64,000 nucleotides of DNA from Pseudomonas sp. ok272 (GTDB taxonomy: Bacteria; Pseudomonadota; Gammaproteobacteria; Pseudomonadales; Pseudomonadaceae). The DNA lies in assembly GCF_900109995.1 (NCBI RefSeq), contig NZ_FOCB01000019.1, positions 1 to 64,000 of the forward strand, given 5' to 3'. Position 1 is the stretch's first letter. Each line of letters opens with the position of its first letter. Position numbers and translations under genes: made by a program. Of this stretch, positions 42,183 through 53,976 are shown one piece after another. The notes under the pieces were generated by a model. It was not told where the DNA came from, ran no database searches, and saw only the letters and a list, made by a program, of their open reading frames with translations.

Positions 42183-42587
42183 TTACTTTTTCTTGCGTAC
42201 GTACAGCACGAGATTGTGATCCACCATCTCGTAGCCGTGCTTCTCGACGATCGCCTTCTGAAGCTTTTCGATTTCTTCGTCGAAGAATTCGATCACTTCG
42301 CCAGACTCCACGTTGACCATGTGGTCGTGGTGACCGCCGTCTGCCAATTCGAAGACCGCATGGCCGCCGTCGAAATTATGGCGGACCACAAGGCCAGCAC
42401 CTTCGAACTGAGTCAGTACACGGTAAACCGTGGCCAGGCCAACATCTTCACCCGCTTCCATCAGTGCCTTGTAAACATCCTCGGCACTCATGTGGCGTTG
42501 CTCGGCGGAATCGAGCATTTGCAGAATCTTGACCCGCGGCAGGGTCACTTTGAGACCTGCTTTGCGTAGTTCGCTATTTTCAACCAT
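42183..42587 (-). CDS. fur: Ferric uptake regulator Fur
   Basis: 134-aa iron-sensing repressor. The N-terminal winged helix includes VTLPRVKILQML and ATVYRVLTQFE. The metal sites are in the GHHDHMVNVESGEVIEF region. The CxxC pair that binds structural zinc in E. coli Fur is absent at that position (NVES instead), as in other pseudomonads. It is divergent from bamE, the known fur-omlA arrangement. Confidence 0.95.
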   Translation of the reverse strand: MVENSELRKAGLKVTLPRVKILQMLDSAEQRHMSAEDVYKALMEAGEDVGLATVYRVLTQFEGAGLVVRHNFDGGHAVFELADGGHHDHMVNVESGEVIEFFDEEIEKLQKAIVEKHGYEMVDHNLVLYVRKKK

Positions 42588-42610
42588 GGTTAGCTTTCTC
42601 GCGATGCTGC

Positions 42611-42639
42611 TTCGCAGCTTCTCTTAATACGGGTATGAT
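42611..42639 (+). promoter_or_regulatory. bamE promoter
   Basis: TTCGCA and TATGAT with a 17-base spacer in the 97-base fur-bamE divergent gap. The -10 is good and the -35 weak. Confidence 0.45.
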
Positions 42640-42684
42640 CGGCGTTTACGTTGTCCCAGCCAAGATAGTGGAAGTCGCCCACCG

Positions 42685-43218
42685 ATGCAAAACACCAAGC
42701 TCTTGCTAACCAGTTTCACCCTTGTGGGACTGCTCGCACTCGCCGGTTGTTCATTCCCCGGGGTTTACAAAATCGACATCCAGCAGGGCAATGTCGTCAC
42801 GCAGGACATGATAGACCAGTTACGCCCGGGAATGACCCGTCGGCAAGTACGGTTTATCATGGGCAACCCTCTGCTGACCGACACGTTCCATGCCAATCGC
42901 TGGGATTACCTATATAGCCTGCAGCCCGGTGGCGGTGAACGCCAACAGGAACGCATCAGCGTTATCTTCAACCCCAATGACCAACTTGTCAGCCTGTCGG
43001 GCGATTTCATGCCTGGCGTAAGCCGCGACGAGGCCCTGTTGGGCAAGGACAGCGCAACCACGACACCAGTGGCCGCCCCGGTTGAAAACGTCGAGAAGCC
43101 AAAACCAGAGAAACCGGCCAAACCGGGCTCGCTGCTGGATCAGATCCAGAAGGACGTCGACGGTGTACAAACCGTTCCAGTCCCGACACCAGAGCCTCTG
43201 GACACCGCACCGCAATAA
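42685..43218 (+). CDS. bamE: Outer membrane protein assembly lipoprotein BamE (OmlA)
   Basis: 177-aa lipoprotein of the BAM complex. The signal peptide ends in the lipobox LALAGC, giving lipidated C22. The SmpA/OmlA domain is seen as [20 protein letters not shown] and [20 protein letters not shown]. The C-terminal 60 residues are a Pro/Lys/Glu-rich extension typical of pseudomonads. It is back to back with fur. Confidence 0.94.
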   Translation: MQNTKLLLTSFTLVGLLALAGCSFPGVYKIDIQQGNVVTQDMIDQLRPGMTRRQVRFIMGNPLLTDTFHANRWDYLYSLQPGGGERQQERISVIFNPNDQLVSLSGDFMPGVSRDEALLGKDSATTTPVAAPVENVEKPKPEKPAKPGSLLDQIQKDVDGVQTVPVPTPEPLDTAPQ

Positions 43219-43232
43219 CTCGCAACACAAAG

Positions 43233-43257
43233 AAAAACCCGGAAATCCCGGGTTTTT
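43233..43257 (+). terminator. bamE terminator
   Basis: AAAAACCCGG and CCGGGTTTTT form a perfect 10-bp stem with a five-base loop and end in a T run, 15 bases past the bamE stop. It also faces the convergent rnfH. Confidence 0.85.
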
Positions 43258-43279
43258 TCTTGCCTGCCATTTGATGATG

Positions 43280-43594
43280 CTACGACTCTCGAGCCTTCGC
43301 CTCTGCCGCCTTGGCCGCACGAAGCCGGCGAACTTCCTTGGGGTCGGCCAGCAGAGGTCGGTAAATTTCGATGCGCTCCCCCGCCTGCACCTGACGACCC
43401 TCGGGATCGGCAATGACCTTGCCAAAAATACCGACAGGGCAAGTAGCCAGGTCCAACTCGGGAAACACCTCGCCCACGCCTGATTTCAACAACGCCGCGC
43501 GCAGCGTGGAGCCCGCCGGGACCCGGATCACAAGCAGAACCTGTCGATCGACAGCGGCATACACCACCTCGACCTCGATCATTGGCTCAGCCAT
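43280..43594 (-). CDS. rnfH: RnfH-family (UPF0125) ubiquitin-fold protein
   Basis: 104-aa protein with a beta-grasp fold, as in the RnfH/YfjF family. The segments IEVEVVYA, LLVIRVPAGSTLRAALLKSG and the C-terminal ERIEIYRPLLADPKEVRR are typical. The function is unknown; its constant pairing with ratA suggests a ribosome or toxin-antitoxin-like role that is unproven. It overlaps the ratA stop by eight bases. Confidence 0.9.
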   Translation of the reverse strand: MAEPMIEVEVVYAAVDRQVLLVIRVPAGSTLRAALLKSGVGEVFPELDLATCPVGIFGKVIADPEGRQVQAGERIEIYRPLLADPKEVRRLRAAKAAEAKARES

Positions 43595-44021
43595 GCAGTT
43601 GCTTGGCCCGCTGGCAAAATGCGTCGACTAGGGTATTGGCCGCCTGATTGAACAACGGCCCCAACGTCGCGCGAATGATCGGCCCCGCATAGTCGAACGT
43701 CAGGTCCAGGCTGATCTTGCAGGCCTTGTCCCCGAGTGGCTTGAACACCCAGACACCATGCAACTGGGTGAACGGCCCTTCTTCAAGATTCATTTCAATA
43801 GATTGCCCGGGCACCAGGGTGTTGCGCGTAACGAAGTGTTGGCTCAAGCCAGCCTTGGCTACCCCCACGCTCGCGCGCATGTGCTCGGCGGAGCTTTCGA
43901 TCACGTGCGCTTCGGAACACCAGGGCAGGAACTCCGGATAACGCGCCACGTCGTTGACCAGGTCATACAGCGCCTGTGCCGGATACGGCAACAAAGCCGA
44001 GCGTTGAATATGGGTCGTCAT
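43587..44021 (-). CDS. ratA: RatA-like START-domain protein
   Basis: 144-aa member of the coenzyme Q-binding/START family, like E. coli RatA (YfjG), reported to bind 50S subunits and block subunit joining; Coq10-type lipid binding is the alternative. Seen are the N-terminal [20 protein letters not shown] and LPWCSEAHV and the C-terminal [15 protein letters not shown] helix. The ATG at 44021 is chosen because family homology begins there. It is divergent from smpB and paired with rnfH, the E. coli order. Confidence 0.9.
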   Translation of the reverse strand: MTTHIQRSALLPYPAQALYDLVNDVARYPEFLPWCSEAHVIESSAEHMRASVGVAKAGLSQHFVTRNTLVPGQSIEMNLEEGPFTQLHGVWVFKPLGDKACKISLDLTFDYAGPIIRATLGPLFNQAANTLVDAFCQRAKQLHG

Positions 44022-44172
44022 GTCAGCGTCACTTCCACTGCTTAAGCGGCAAATACTACAAAGAATGCCGATGGGCGCCACAGAGCGCATCAAAAAGAGC
44101 GCGCATTGTCCGGGATTCACCCAATGCGCTCAAGCACGCAGGATCACCGTAGCCGACTCGCGCGCAACTCCC

Positions 44173-44178
44173 TATAAT
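44173..44178 (+). promoter_or_regulatory. smpB -10 hexamer
   Basis: A perfect TATAAT ends nine bases before the smpB ATG. If used, the transcript would begin two or three bases before the start codon, that is, nearly leaderless. The -35 region (TAGCCG near 44150) is poor. Confidence 0.45.
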
Positions 44179-44187
44179 GCCGCCCCT

Positions 44188-44670
44188 ATGGCTAAACAGA
44201 AGAAACACCCCACAGGGACCATCGCGCAGAATAAAAAGGCGCGACACGACTACTTCATCGAGCATCGGTTCGAGGCTGGCATGGTCCTGGCCGGCTGGGA
44301 AGTAAAAAGTCTACGTGCAGGCAAGGCACAACTGGTCGACAGTTATGTACTGCTCAAGGACGGCGAAGCTTGGCTGCTCGGCAGTCATATCACCCCGCTG
44401 ACCACCGCCAGCACCCACGTCATTGCCGACCCAACGCGCACCCGCAAGCTGCTGCTCAATCAGCGCGAGCTGGAAAAGCTGTTTGCCGCCGTGCAGCAGA
44501 AGGGTTACGCCTGCGTCTGCCTGTCGCTGTACTGGAGCAAGCACTTGATCAAGTGCGAAATCGCTCTGGGCAAGGGCAAGAAGGAATACGACAAGCGCGA
44601 TACCGAGCGCGAGCGCGATGCCGGCCGCGAGCTGCAACGTGCGGTCCGCAACAAGGGTAAGGAAGACTAA
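44188..44670 (+). CDS. smpB: SsrA-binding protein SmpB
   Basis: 160-aa partner of tmRNA in rescue of stalled ribosomes. Family marks are [33 protein letters not shown], the basic C-terminal tail after [11 protein letters not shown]. Its RNA partner ssrA is in this window about 9 kb downstream. The ATG at 44188 begins MAKQKK; the open frame extends upstream but without homology. Confidence 0.96.
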   Translation: MAKQKKHPTGTIAQNKKARHDYFIEHRFEAGMVLAGWEVKSLRAGKAQLVDSYVLLKDGEAWLLGSHITPLTTASTHVIADPTRTRKLLLNQRELEKLFAAVQQKGYACVCLSLYWSKHLIKCEIALGKGKKEYDKRDTERERDAGRELQRAVRNKGKED

Positions 44671-44687
44671 CGTCTCTCTTTACCTTG

Positions 44688-44765
44688 TCGCGGGCAAGCC
44701 GCGCGCCTACCTGGATCGCATAATCCTGTAGGAGCGCGCGGTGCGGCGTTCCCACTTGCCCGCGA
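44688..44765. repeat. REPIN-like doublet between smpB and lldR
   Basis: Outer arms TCGCGGGCAAG (44688-44698) and CTTGCCCGCGA (44755-44765) are an exact 11-bp inverted pair. Inside lie CCGCGCGCCTAC and the GTAGGAGCGCGCGG unit typical of P. fluorescens REP sequences. The 78-base element sits in the convergent gap between smpB and lldR. Confidence 0.7.
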
Positions 44766-44781
44766 ACGCAATGGCCCACGA

Positions 44782-45549
44782 CTATGTCCCCTTGCGCCGC
44801 TCCGCCCGCGCCACGCGCTGCACCTCCTGACGCACCTCTTCGAGCACTTCCTGCACATACAGAATATGTCGACTGGAAACCTCTCGCGCCTGCTCGGCCC
44901 GCCCCTCAATAATCGCCTGATACAAATCCCGGTGCTGACTGATCAGCATGTCGCGCGTTTCCGTGCGCTGCTTGTACATGCCACCGATGTTGGTCACCAC
45001 GTTGCGCTTGAGCAGATCGAACAACCCGCGAATGGTGTGCCACAACACCGCGTTGTGGCTGGCCTCGGCGATGGCCAGGTGAAACCTCGCGTCCGCCGCC
45101 CCCTCTTCGGCACGACTCACTTCATCCTGGCGCGTATAGCAGTCCTGCAACTGTTCGAACGCTGCCGTCAACCGCTCGCGATCCACATCCGTCGCCCGCA
45201 ATGCCGCGTAATAAGCGCATGAGGCCTCCAGCGTGTGGCGAAACTCCAACAGGTCACGTTGCGCCTCGGGGTTGCTCTCCAACAGATGCAACAGTGGATC
45301 ACTGAACGTCGAACCCAGGGAATCGACCACATAATTGCCGCCTCCCTGGCGGCTGATCACCAGCCCCTTGGCGGTCAGTTTCTGGATAGCCTCACGCAAC
45401 GACGGACGCGACACCCCAAACTGCTCCGCCAGGGCACGCTCCGCTGGCAGCCGTTCACCGGACTTCAGCGTGCCCTCAAGAATCATCCCCTCAAGCTGCT
45501 CGACAATATCGTCAGACAAACGGCGCTGACGGATTTGATCAAACCCCAT
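44782..45549 (-). CDS. lldR: Lactate-responsive GntR/FCD regulator (LldR)
   Basis: 255-aa GntR-family regulator. The winged helix-turn-helix is at residues 8-75 (GERLPAERALAEQFGVSRPS) and the FCD effector domain at about 95-225 with metal-ligand type Asp/His positions (ADARFHLAIAEASH). It is divergent from lldP, with a perfect inverted repeat of the GntR/FadR type between them. From this context it most likely represses the lld cluster until L-lactate binds. Confidence 0.88.
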   Translation of the reverse strand: MGFDQIRQRRLSDDIVEQLEGMILEGTLKSGERLPAERALAEQFGVSRPSLREAIQKLTAKGLVISRQGGGNYVVDSLGSTFSDPLLHLLESNPEAQRDLLEFRHTLEASCAYYAALRATDVDRERLTAAFEQLQDCYTRQDEVSRAEEGAADARFHLAIAEASHNAVLWHTIRGLFDLLKRNVVTNIGGMYKQRTETRDMLISQHRDLYQAIIEGRAEQAREVSSRHILYVQEVLEEVRQEVQRVARAERRKGT

Positions 45550-45694
45550 AACACACTCTCCCCGATCCCGACGACTCGCCGGGCTGCCTATTCTGGCCTA
45601 TTGAGCCCATGCCAGCACCTATCAGAGGCCATTTGATCAAGCGGATCAGATGGGGTCTGCACCGCTTATTCGACAAAAGTTTTAGGGCGGCAAA

Positions 45695-45724
45695 TTGACA
45701 CACCACCTCTAAGGCTTTTAACCT
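45695..45724 (+). promoter_or_regulatory. Candidate lldP promoter
   Basis: A consensus TTGACA (45695-45700) and TAACCT (45719-45724) with an 18-base spacer, ending 18 bases before the LldR-type operator. An alternative pair TTAACC/TAAATT (45718 and 45740) would overlap the operator. Confidence 0.45.
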
Positions 45725-45741
45725 AGCCAGCAGCGATTGTA

Positions 45742-45758
45742 AATTGGTATTACCAATT
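45742..45758. promoter_or_regulatory. LldR operator
   Basis: AATTGGT-ATT-ACCAATT, a perfect 7-bp inverted repeat with three-base centre. It fits the FadR-subfamily pattern TNGTNNNACNA and lies 51 bases before the lldP ATG in the lldR-lldP divergent gap. Confidence 0.8.
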
Positions 45759-45809
45759 ATCCAAAACGCCACTCAGTGCCTGACCAACAACAATTAGGGG
45801 CCACCCCAT

Positions 45810-47504
45810 ATGCAAACCTGGCAACAGCTCTATAACCCGCTCGGCAGTCTCGGCTTGTCCGCCCTCGCGGCCGTCATCCCCATCGTATTTTTCTTCCTGG
45901 CTTTGGCCGTGTTCCGCCTCAAAGGACACGTCGCTGGCAGCGTCACCCTGGCCTTGTCGATCCTGGTGGCGATCTTCGTCTTCCAGATGCCCGTCGACAT
46001 GGCGTTCGCTGCGGCCGGATACGGATTTGCCTATGGGCTTTGGCCGATCGCCTGGATCATCGTCGCCGCCGTGTTCCTCTACAAACTGACGGTCAAGAGC
46101 GGTCAGTTCGAGGTCATTCGCAGTTCGGTCATGTCGATCACTGACGACCAACGCCTGCAAGTGCTGCTGATCGGTTTCTGCTTTGGGGCGTTCCTGGAAG
46201 GTGCCGCCGGTTTCGGTGCGCCCGTGGCGATTACCGCCGCGCTGTTGGTAGGCCTGGGCTTCAACCCGCTGTACGCCGCCGGCCTGTGCCTGATTGCCAA
46301 CACCGCGCCGGTAGCCTTTGGCGCACTGGGGATCCCGATCATCGTCGCGGGCCAGGTCACGGGCATCGACGCGTTCAAGATCGGTGCCATGACCGGTCGC
46401 CAACTGCCACTGCTGTCGCTGTTCGTACCGTTCTGGCTGGTATTCATGATGGACGGCCTGCGTGGCGTGCGTGAAACCTGGCCAGCGGCGCTCGTCGCCG
46501 GCTTGAGCTTCGCCATCACCCAATACTTCACCTCGAACTTCATTGGCCCGGAACTGCCTGACATCACCTCTGCCCTGGCCAGCCTGATTTCCCTGACCCT
46601 GTTCCTCAAGGTCTGGCAGCCAAAACGCACCGCAGGCGCGCAGATCGCCGGTGTCACCTCGGATGCAATCGTCACCGGCAGTGCGGGTGGCTTTGGTCTC
46701 AAGCGTGCCACTGCTGTATCGCCTTACAGCCTGTTCGAGATTATCAAGGCCTGGTCACCGTTCCTGATCCTCACCGTATTGGTCACCATCTGGACCCTCA
46801 AGCCGTTCAAGGCGATGTTCGCCGCCGGTGGCTCGATGTACAGCTGGGTGTTCAACTTTGCCATCCCGCACCTGGACCAACTGGTGATCAAGACGGCTCC
46901 GATCGTGGCGGCCCCAACCGCCATTTCGGCGGTGTTCAAGCTGGACCCGATTTCCGCGACCGGCACGGCGATTTTCTTCTCCGCGCTGATCTCGATGCTG
47001 GTGCTGAAGATCAATATCAGAACTGGTCTTACCACCTTGAAAGAAACCTTCTATGAACTGCGCTGGCCCATTCTGTCGATTGGCATGGTGCTGGCCTTCG
47101 CCTTCGTCACCAACTACTCGGGGATGTCCTCGACCATGGCCTTGGTATTGGCCGGCACCGGCGCAGCCTTCCCGTTCTTCTCGCCGTTCCTCGGCTGGCT
47201 GGGCGTGTTCCTGACCGGTTCCGACACCTCGTCCAATGCCCTGTTCAGTTCGCTGCAAGCGACCACCGCACACCAGATCGGCGTCAGCGACGTCCTGCTG
47301 GTAGCCGCCAACACCAGCGGCGGCGTGACCGGCAAGATGATCTCGCCACAATCGATCGCCGTGGCCTGTGCCGCAACCGGCCTGGTGGGCAAGGAATCGG
47401 ATCTGTTCCGCTTCACCCTCAAGCACAGCCTATTCTTTGCAACGATTGTCGGTTTGATCACCCTGGCCCAGGCCTACTGGTTCACCGGGATGCTGGTGCA
47501 CTAA
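45810..47504 (+). CDS. lldP: L-lactate permease
   Basis: 564-aa inner-membrane lactate/H+ symporter of the LctP family. Twelve or more hydrophobic segments are visible. Conserved stretches include [34 protein letters not shown] and [14 protein letters not shown]. It is the first gene of the lactate cluster, directly after the LldR operator, and is followed by a hairpin and then lldA. Confidence 0.95.
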   Translation: MQTWQQLYNPLGSLGLSALAAVIPIVFFFLALAVFRLKGHVAGSVTLALSILVAIFVFQMPVDMAFAAAGYGFAYGLWPIAWIIVAAVFLYKLTVKSGQFEVIRSSVMSITDDQRLQVLLIGFCFGAFLEGAAGFGAPVAITAALLVGLGFNPLYAAGLCLIANTAPVAFGALGIPIIVAGQVTGIDAFKIGAMTGRQLPLLSLFVPFWLVFMMDGLRGVRETWPAALVAGLSFAITQYFTSNFIGPELPDITSALASLISLTLFLKVWQPKRTAGAQIAGVTSDAIVTGSAGGFGLKRATAVSPYSLFEIIKAWSPFLILTVLVTIWTLKPFKAMFAAGGSMYSWVFNFAIPHLDQLVIKTAPIVAAPTAISAVFKLDPISATGTAIFFSALISMLVLKINIRTGLTTLKETFYELRWPILSIGMVLAFAFVTNYSGMSSTMALVLAGTGAAFPFFSPFLGWLGVFLTGSDTSSNALFSSLQATTAHQIGVSDVLLVAANTSGGVTGKMISPQSIAVACAATGLVGKESDLFRFTLKHSLFFATIVGLITLAQAYWFTGMLVH

Positions 47505-47529
47505 AACTACAGGCAGTAAGGAAATAACC

Positions 47530-47555
47530 GACGCCGGGACACTGCTCCCGGCGTC
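47530..47555 (+). terminator. Hairpin after lldP
   Basis: GACGCCGGG and CCCGGCGTC, a perfect 9-bp stem with an eight-base loop, 26 bases past lldP. No U-tract follows, so it may only reduce read-through or stabilise lldP mRNA. Confidence 0.5.
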
Positions 47556-47655
47556 TGCGACTCACAACCCGGTCTGTAAGGCTGCTGAAAGCTTCCCGCT
47601 CTATATTCAGCAGCCTCAGCGGACGGATAACCGGGATAACCCGGAGACACGCCTG

Positions 47656-48480
47656 ATGAGCGAGCTTTTTTACAACGCCGTGCCGAACGCGACCCGCGTT
47701 GCCCCACCCCTGCCCGAGCCACGTCAGTACCCCAGCGAGAAACCGCAGCGGGTCTACCTGTTCGGCACCTGTGTGGTCGACCTGTTCTATCCCGAAGCCG
47801 GGATGGACGCGATCCACCTGCTGGAGCGAGAAGGCATACGCGTGGAGTACCCGCAAGGGCAAAGCTGCTGCGGACAACCCGCCTACACCTCGGGCTACAC
47901 CGAACAGGCCCGGACCGTGGCGCGTTCGCAACTGGCGCTGTTTGCCGGGGACTATCCGGTGGTGGTGCCCTCGGGCTCCTGCGCCGGCATGCTGCGCGAG
48001 CACTACGCCGACTTGTTCAAGGACGAGCCGGACACCCTGAAACAGGTCCACGCCCTGGCGGCACGGACCTATGAGCTGGCCGAGTTCCTGTTGTTCGTCT
48101 GCAAGGTGCAGTTCAAGGACAACGGGGCACCGGTGAAAGTGGCCCTGCATACGTCGTGCTCGGCACGGCGTGAAATGAACACCCACCTGCACGGACGCGA
48201 GCTGTTGGCGCAACTGGGCAACGTGGAGCGGGTCGATCACGACCACGAAAGTGAATGCTGTGGCTTTGGTGGGACATTCAGCGTCCGTATGCCAGACATT
48301 TCCGGGGCGATGGTGGCCGACAAGACCCGCGCCCTGAAGGAATCTGGCGCGCATCAGGTATTGAGTGCCGACTGTGGCTGCCTGATGAACATCAACGGCG
48401 CGCTGGAGAAACAACAGGAAGCGTTGCGCGGCCAACACCTGGCCAGCTTCCTCTGGCAGCGTATCGGAGGTGTTCAATGA
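47656..48480 (+). CDS. lldA: L-lactate dehydrogenase complex subunit LldA/LutA (CCG domain)
   Basis: 274-aa subunit of the non-flavin L-lactate oxidising complex LldABC (LutABC). Two CCG (DUF3400-like) motifs are seen: GTCVVDLFYPEAG with SCCGQPAYTSG, and HTSCSARREM with SECCGFGGTFSV. These cysteines bind a non-cubane or 4Fe-4S cluster in relatives. Its stop overlaps the next start (ATGA). It acts with the products of the next two genes in the cytoplasm or at the membrane. Confidence 0.92.
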   Translation: MSELFYNAVPNATRVAPPLPEPRQYPSEKPQRVYLFGTCVVDLFYPEAGMDAIHLLEREGIRVEYPQGQSCCGQPAYTSGYTEQARTVARSQLALFAGDYPVVVPSGSCAGMLREHYADLFKDEPDTLKQVHALAARTYELAEFLLFVCKVQFKDNGAPVKVALHTSCSARREMNTHLHGRELLAQLGNVERVDHDHESECCGFGGTFSVRMPDISGAMVADKTRALKESGAHQVLSADCGCLMNINGALEKQQEALRGQHLASFLWQRIGGVQ

Positions 48481-49934
48481 GCACCTCGTCGATTATTCCG
48501 ACGGTTGCCGTCGAAGAAGACTTCCGCGCCCGGGCCCACGAAGCCTTGGCCGACAAGCAACTGCGAAACAACTTTCGCACTGCGATGGATTCACTGATGG
48601 CCAAACGGGCAGCGTCCTTCAGCGATGCCCACGAAAGAGAACACTTGCGCGCACTGGGCAATGCTGTCCGGGCCCGCGCGCTCTCCAAGTTGCCCGACCT
48701 GCTTGAGCAACTGGAACAGAACCTGACCCGCAACGGTGTGACCGTGCACTGGGCGGAAACGGTGGACGAGGCCAATGGCATCGTCCTCTCGATCATCCGC
48801 GCTCACGAGGCGCGGCAAGTGATCAAGGGCAAATCGATGGTCAGCGAAGAGATGGAGATGAACCATGTCCTCGCGGCACAGGGCATTGAATGCCTGGAGT
48901 CGGACATGGGCGAATTTATCGTCCAGCTCGACCACGAGAAGCCTTCACACATCATTATGCCGGCGATCCACAAGAATGCCGGTCAGGTCGCGTCCTTGTT
49001 CCACGACAAACTTGGCGTGGAGTACACCAAGGACGTTGACCAACTCATTCAGATCGGCCGCAAAGTCTTGCGGCAGAAATTCTTCGAAGCGGACATCGGC
49101 GTCTCCGGCGTCAACTTCGCCGTGGCCGAAACCGGCACCCTGCTGCTGGTGGAAAACGAAGGCAACGGCCGCATGTCGACCACCGTGCCGCCCGTGCACA
49201 TCGCGGTCACCGGCATCGAAAAAGTCGTCGAAAACCTGCGCGACGTGGTCCCGCTGCTGTCATTGCTGACCCGTTCAGCCCTCGGCCAGCCGATCACCAC
49301 CTACGTCAACATGATCTCCGGTCCGCGCAAGGCCGACGAACTCGACGGCCCGCAAGAAGTGCACCTGGTCTTGCTGGACAACGGTCGCAGCCAGGCGTTT
49401 GCCGACAGCGAACTGCGCCAGACCCTCAACTGCATTCGCTGCGGTGCCTGCATGAATCACTGCCCGGTCTACACCCGCATCGGCGGCCACGCCTATGGCG
49501 AGGTTTACCCTGGCCCCATCGGAAAAATCATCACCCCGCACATGGTCGGCCTGGCGAAAGTCCCCGACCACCCCAGCGCATCGTCCCTGTGCGGCGCCTG
49601 CGGCGAAGTGTGCCCGGTAAAAATCCCGATCCCGGCGTTGCTCAGGCGCCTGCGCGAAGAAAACGTCAAGGCCCCGGACAGCCCTCACCCCGTCATGCGC
49701 GGCCAGGGCAGCAAGTACTCGCGCAAAGAGCGCATGATCTGGAACGCCTGGGCCCGCCTCAACAGCTCACCGACGCTGTACCGCCTGTTCGGTTTTTTCG
49801 CCACCCGCCTGCGCGCCTTGGCGCCAAGTAACGTCGGCCCATGGACGCAGAACCACAGCGCCCCCAAACCCGCCGCCCGCTCGCTGCATGACATGGCCCG
49901 CGAACACCTGGGCACACAGGGAGACCGCCGATGA
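48477..49934 (+). CDS. lldB: L-lactate dehydrogenase complex subunit LldB/LutB (iron-sulfur)
   Basis: 485-aa subunit with an N-terminal LUD domain and two 4Fe-4S motifs, CIRCGACMNHCPVY (about 319-332) and CGACGEVCPVKIP (about 371-383). A DUF3390-type C-terminal region follows. The start is the ATG at 48477, four bases overlapping lldA; the longer open frame upstream lies inside lldA in another frame. It is coupled to lldC by another ATGA overlap. Confidence 0.93.
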   Translation: MSTSSIIPTVAVEEDFRARAHEALADKQLRNNFRTAMDSLMAKRAASFSDAHEREHLRALGNAVRARALSKLPDLLEQLEQNLTRNGVTVHWAETVDEANGIVLSIIRAHEARQVIKGKSMVSEEMEMNHVLAAQGIECLESDMGEFIVQLDHEKPSHIIMPAIHKNAGQVASLFHDKLGVEYTKDVDQLIQIGRKVLRQKFFEADIGVSGVNFAVAETGTLLLVENEGNGRMSTTVPPVHIAVTGIEKVVENLRDVVPLLSLLTRSALGQPITTYVNMISGPRKADELDGPQEVHLVLLDNGRSQAFADSELRQTLNCIRCGACMNHCPVYTRIGGHAYGEVYPGPIGKIITPHMVGLAKVPDHPSASSLCGACGEVCPVKIPIPALLRRLREENVKAPDSPHPVMRGQGSKYSRKERMIWNAWARLNSSPTLYRLFGFFATRLRALAPSNVGPWTQNHSAPKPAARSLHDMAREHLGTQGDRR

Positions 49935-50598
49935 GCGCCAAGCACACGATCCTCGCCAAGCTGCGCAACAGTCTGACCGGCACCACGCCCGTGCCCGACA
50001 ACTTCGATGAAGCACTGGTGACCGAGCCCTACACCTACACCGCAGAGCAACGCATCCCACAGCTGCGCAAGCTGATGGAAGCGGTGCACACGGAAATCCA
50101 CCTGACGTGCAATGACGCGTGGCCCGAGCTGCTCGCCCGCCTGCTGCGCGAGCGGCAATTACCGAGTCTGCTGATTGCTCCGTCTACGCCCCATGGACGA
50201 CGGGTCACACAACATTGGGCGAACAATCCCGAGCTGCCCGCACTGAAAGCCTACGACCGTCCCGTCGAAGCATGGAAAGCCGAGCTGTTCAACGACACCC
50301 CGGCCAGCCTGACCACCACCCTGGGCGCCATCGCCGCCACCGGCAGCCTGATCCTCTGGCCGACCCGGGAAGAACCGCGACTGATGAGCCTAGTGCCCCC
50401 GGTGCACTTTGCCCTGCTCAAGGCCAGCGAGATCCGCGACAACTTCTATCAAGTACAGCGCGAGTTCAACTGGGCCCAGGGCATGCCCACCAACGCCTTG
50501 CTGGTGTCCGGCCCGTCGAAAACCGCCGACATCGAACAAGTCCTGGCCTACGGCGCCCACGGCCCGAAAGACCTGGTCGTGCTGATCCTGGAGGACCA

Positions 50599-50602
<4 letters not shown>
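49931..50602 (+). CDS. lldC: L-lactate dehydrogenase complex subunit LldC/LutC (LUD domain)
   Basis: 223-aa LUD-domain protein, third subunit of the lactate-oxidising complex. The C-terminal motifs are GSLILWPTREEPRLMSLVPP, VHFALL and the end segment SKTADIEQVLAYGAHGPK, typical of LutC. Both its ends overlap neighbours by four bases, so lldA-lldB-lldC-dld form one translationally coupled block. Confidence 0.92.
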
Positions 50603-53409
<2,807 letters not shown>

Positions 53410-53600
53410 GCGTGATCAATGACACGGGGGGGCGTTTCTGCTCCCCTTCCTCGCCGCTGCAGGCATCCGGCAAAAAAATGCTGAATTCCCAAGCGCGGCT
53501 ATAGTCATTGAGCTAAGCCCGATGAATAGGCTTACACCCCCTCTCGGCCAGCGCCCCCATCGACCGGCAGCGCCGAGGACTCATGCACAAGGAGATACCC

Positions 53601-53879
53601 ATGAAGCACTCTGCAATTGCTGGATTGTTCATCACGGCTGCACTGCTGGCCTCACCCGTGTTTGCCTCGGACGAAGATCTCTGCGCCTCGAACATCCAGG
53701 CTCTCAACGACGCAATCACCACCGCCCCAGCCACATCCGATGGTGCCCTGGAGAACGCCAAGGCCGCGCTGGCAAACGCGCAAAAATCCCAAGCATCCGG
53801 CGATCACAAAGCATGCGTTGCTGAAACCACCAGGATGCTGCAAAAAATCCAGAACCGCGACCCAGCCAACAAAGGCTGA
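53601..53879 (+). CDS. Small exported protein of unknown function
   Basis: 92-aa protein with a clear Sec signal peptide: MKHSAIAGLFITAALLASPV then FA-SDED, cleavage about residue 22. The mature part is a short helical, Ala/Asn-rich domain with two cysteines (C27 and C73 or so) that could form a disulfide. An AAGGAGA site lies 11 bases before the ATG at 53601; an ATG six codons upstream is rejected because it would bury this site. No family is recognised. A hairpin terminator follows. Confidence 0.7.
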   Translation: MKHSAIAGLFITAALLASPVFASDEDLCASNIQALNDAITTAPATSDGALENAKAALANAQKSQASGDHKACVAETTRMLQKIQNRDPANKG

Positions 53880-53890
53880 TTCGCTGGCAC

Positions 53891-53908
53891 GCCAACCTTC
53901 GGGTTGGC
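53891..53908 (+). terminator. Hairpin after the small exported protein
   Basis: GCCAACC-TTCG-GGTTGGC followed by CTTCT, twelve bases past the stop. Its right arm overlaps the candidate ssrA -35. Confidence 0.6.
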
Positions 53909-53933
53909 CTTCTGCCCTGGGTTGGCGTACACT
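53904..53933 (+). promoter_or_regulatory. Candidate ssrA promoter
   Basis: TTGGCC and TACACT with an 18-base spacer, about 43 bases before the mature tmRNA 5' end, which would be made by RNase P cleavage of the precursor. Confidence 0.4.
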
Positions 53934-53976
53934 GCGCAGGCTTACTGCTCAAATTGAGTCACGTAGCAGTAGGCTC

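Noticed and set aside
50119-50598. N-terminal extension of dld
   Set aside because: Lies inside lldC in another frame; dld homology starts at 50599 with an ATGA overlap.
53941-53969. Alternative ssrA promoter (TTACTG / TAGCAG)
   Set aside because: Weak hexamers with a 16-base spacer; the TTGGCC/TACACT pair upstream is better.
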